Below, one piece after another: positions 62,281-64,000 of a stretch of 64,000 nucleotides of DNA. Positions within the stretch are counted from its first letter, which is position 1; the number at the start of each line of letters is the position of its first letter. The notes under the pieces were generated by a model. That model made no database searches. It had not been told where the DNA came from and saw only the letters and a list, made by a program, of their open reading frames with translations. This stretch comes from Fontibacterium abundans. Lineage in GTDB: Bacteria > Pseudomonadota > Alphaproteobacteria > Pelagibacterales > Pelagibacteraceae. A program made the position numbers and the translations under genes. The stretch is from NCBI GenBank assembly GCA_965235095.1, contig OZ249405.1. One strand, given 5' to 3'.

Positions 62281-62286
62281 ATTATA
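62281..62286 (-). promoter_or_regulatory. -10 element of the SRP RNA promoter
   Basis: Consensus TATAAT on the minus strand, 5 bases before the SRP RNA 5' end. A matching -35 is not obvious. Confidence 0.6.
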
Positions 62287-62323
62287 ACAAGATAATTAAA
62301 AAAAAACGACAGCTATAATAATT

Positions 62324-63160
62324 TTAATATCTAAATGAATTGGCAAAATAAACACCTAAAATATCTAATTTTTCAGTATGTTTTTTTAAAATAGTTAGAG
62401 CTTTCTTTACTGCTAAGTTTTCAATATGCCCTTCAATATCAAGATAAAAACTTACCTGTTTAAAAGAATTGCCAGTTGAAAAACTTTCAAGCTTTGTAAG
62501 ATTAACTTTATTCTCAGCAAAGCCTCCTAGGGCCTTATGCAATGCCGATGGCACGCTTTTTAGGCGAAAAATACATGAAGTAATATATTTCTTATTTTTT
62601 TTATATAACTTTGGTCTTGCAGAAGCAGACATGATTAAAAATCTTGTAACGTTACCTTTTAAATCTTCAAAATTTTTCTTTAAAATCTTCAATCCATAAA
62701 TCTTTGCAGCAAGAGCTGAGGCAATAGCAGATTCGGATTCTATTTGATGTTCAGAAATGTATTTTGCTGAGCCGGCTGTATCGGCGGCTACAATTGGCTG
62801 TAATTTTAATTTATAAATATTTTTCTTACACTGCCCAATTGCCTGAGCGTGGCTTCTTACAGTTTCTATTTGTTTAATAGAGACGTCTTTTAATCCTAAT
62901 AAACAGTGTTCAACTTTTTGATAATGCTCTCCTTCTATTTTTAATCTAGAGGAAGATAATAAGTAATGAACATCTGCAACTTTACCCGCTATAGAATTTT
63001 CAATTGGAATTAATAATTTACTATTTTTAATGCTTTTAGTTTTAACGAAAGCATCTTCAAAGGTCTTGCAGCATATCATGTCGGGATTTTTAAAAATCTT
63101 TACTGCCGCTAAATGCGAATAAGCGCCCTGTTCGCCTTGTATAATTATTTTATTAGCCAT
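62324..63160 (-). CDS. pheA: Prephenate dehydratase
   Basis: 278 residues, monofunctional. IIIQGEQGAYSHLAAVKIF, ENSIAGKVADVHYLL and GNVTRFLIMS (TRF motif) are the dehydratase domain; a C-terminal ACT domain (about 195-270) with the LTKLESF feature binds phenylalanine. It makes phenylpyruvate. Overlaps kdsB by 8 bases. Confidence 0.94.
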   Translation of the reverse strand: MANKIIIQGEQGAYSHLAAVKIFKNPDMICCKTFEDAFVKTKSIKNSKLLIPIENSIAGKVADVHYLLSSSRLKIEGEHYQKVEHCLLGLKDVSIKQIETVRSHAQAIGQCKKNIYKLKLQPIVAADTAGSAKYISEHQIESESAIASALAAKIYGLKILKKNFEDLKGNVTRFLIMSASARPKLYKKNKKYITSCIFRLKSVPSALHKALGGFAENKVNLTKLESFSTGNSFKQVSFYLDIEGHIENLAVKKALTILKKHTEKLDILGVYFANSFRY

Positions 63161-63890
63161 TTTTCATAATATTTCTTATTTCTTCTAAATCTTCAATAGT
63201 ATCGACACCTAAAGGATAAGAATCCGTTAAACCTACGCTTATGGATATATCGTTATCCATTGCACGCATTTGCTCTAAGCTTCTATTAATTTCATTATCA
63301 CTTCTTTTAAAAGAAATAAATTTTTTTAATGTTTCGTATTGATAACCATAAATACCAACATGATGATAATAAAAATTACCTTTATTAATATTTTTTAATC
63401 TAAAAAAATCTAATGCATTATCAAAACTATTTCTTTGCATTTCTTTTTTAGTTTCAACTTTTACAATATTTTTATTTTCTAAATCTTTTGTAGAATTTAG
63501 TTTTGTGGCAAGAGTTGCTATTTGATAAGAATTATTATTCATAAATTTATCTAAAAGTTTTATTGCCGAAGGATCAATGTTTGGCATGTCACCTTGTAGA
63601 TTAATAATATTATTTGGTTTTTGAGAAAAATTTTTTTCTATGGCTTCAAAAATTCTATCTGAGCCTGTTTTATGTTCTTTGCTAGTTAAAATACTTTTTC
63701 CACCAACGTCTTTAATAACCTTTGCAATTTCCTCGTCTGCTGTTGCAACATACACTTCTCCAATTTTGCTATCGATTGCTCTCTGCCAACAATGAACAAT
63801 CATGGGTTTATTATTAATTAACAATAAAGGTTTATTAGGTAATCTGGTTGCTCGTAAATGGCTTGGTATTAAAATAACAGTATTGTTCAT
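63153..63890 (-). CDS. kdsB: 3-deoxy-manno-octulosonate cytidylyltransferase
   Basis: 245 residues. ILIPSHLRATRLPNKPLLLINNKPMIVHCWQRA is the nucleotide-binding start, NLQGDMPNIDPSAI the metal Asp, YYHHVGIYGYQYETLKKF and SLEQMRAMDNDISISVGLTDSYPLGVDTIEDL later blocks. It activates KDO for lipopolysaccharide. First gene of the minus-strand kdsB-pheA pair. Confidence 0.95.
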   Translation of the reverse strand: MNNTVILIPSHLRATRLPNKPLLLINNKPMIVHCWQRAIDSKIGEVYVATADEEIAKVIKDVGGKSILTSKEHKTGSDRIFEAIEKNFSQKPNNIINLQGDMPNIDPSAIKLLDKFMNNNSYQIATLATKLNSTKDLENKNIVKVETKKEMQRNSFDNALDFFRLKNINKGNFYYHHVGIYGYQYETLKKFISFKRSDNEINRSLEQMRAMDNDISISVGLTDSYPLGVDTIEDLEEIRNIMKNG

Positions 63891-63898
63891 AATTAAAA

Positions 63899-63921
63899 TT
63901 ATGCGACTGTAAGACGCATAA
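63899..63921. promoter_or_regulatory. 7-bp hairpin in the kdsB leader
   Basis: TTATGCG (63899-63905) pairs with CGCATAA (63915-63921) across a 9-base loop, 9 bases before the kdsB start. It would sit in the mRNA leader. The rest of 63891-64000 is AT-rich and holds no supportable gene; an ATG at 63997 is too close to the edge to judge. Confidence 0.35.
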
Positions 63922-64000
63922 AATAGATTTTAAAAAAAATTTTTTACTTTAAAGATTATGATGTTATACAATTTAGATTATAAAAATCACTAGAATATGG

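Noticed and set aside
1..64000. Insertion sequences, prophage, CRISPR arrays, integrons or a defence island
   Set aside because: No transposase, integrase, repeat-spacer array or restriction/defence genes were found; the window is ordinary core genome apart from the points listed.

Overview
The window looks like a piece of a streamlined marine SAR11-type alphaproteobacterium (Candidatus Pelagibacter or a close relative). The reasons are very high A+T, genes separated by a few bases or overlapping, no insertion sequences, phage genes or CRISPR, and the alphaproteobacterial cell-cycle regulator GcrA. The gene content also fits: TRAP and DMT transporters, and a Pho regulon beside non-phosphorus lipid genes. 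Assignment is from sequence reading only; no database search was possible.

Layout. 1-9100: end of an unidentified gene, a rhodanese, a semialdehyde dehydrogenase facing a complete TRAP transporter (P-Q-M) with a hydratase-like gene behind it, a DMT permease, an unusual lysine-rich coiled-coil protein and a DHDPS/NAL-family aldolase. 9100-24650: sugar dehydratase-like protein plus GT9 glycosyltransferase, a small membrane peptide with an AsmA-like protein, oligopeptidase B, gshA-gshB, DUF1330, an AlkA-type glycosylase, a second DMT permease, msrA-sseA, an RND pump with an unusually short adaptor, a lytic transglycosylase and cutA. 24680-33830: gpmA, a MurU-like nucleotidyltransferase, argF, argD, an ABC-2 permease, gcrA with two DnaA boxes upstream, ppx, ppk1 and sixA.

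33829-47290 is the most coherent block. phoR, pstS, pstC, pstA, pstB, phoU and phoB run on the minus strand. Divergent from phoR are an OlsB-like and an OlsA/PlsC-like acyltransferase (ornithine-lipid route), followed by a convergent plcP-like phosphoesterase and a GT4 glycosyltransferase (the PlcP-Agt glycolipid route). Three-copy 11-bp-spaced Pho boxes are visible before pstS and before olsB, and a weaker one before plcP. This is a phosphate-starvation uptake and lipid-renovation locus. A CPBP protease, a small lysine-rich protein, a candidate structured RNA, a lipid kinase and a DoxX protein follow.

47350-64000: tRNA-Arg(ACG), an MFS permease, a Gate-domain protein, a TVP38 protein, the rpmH-rnpA-yidD-yidC-argB-HAD-dapD-dapE-deacetylase run, and a convergent housekeeping run on the minus strand: kdsB-pheA, then SRP RNA-dnaX-ybaB-recR-def-fmt-truA.

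Points most worth following: the lysine-rich coiled-coil protein (6826-8112), the Pho-box-controlled lipid block, the 18-bp-stem RNA candidate (45694-45801), the DnaA-box pair before gcrA, an A8 tract in dnaX placed where a gamma-type truncated product would arise, and small unannotated membrane peptides.
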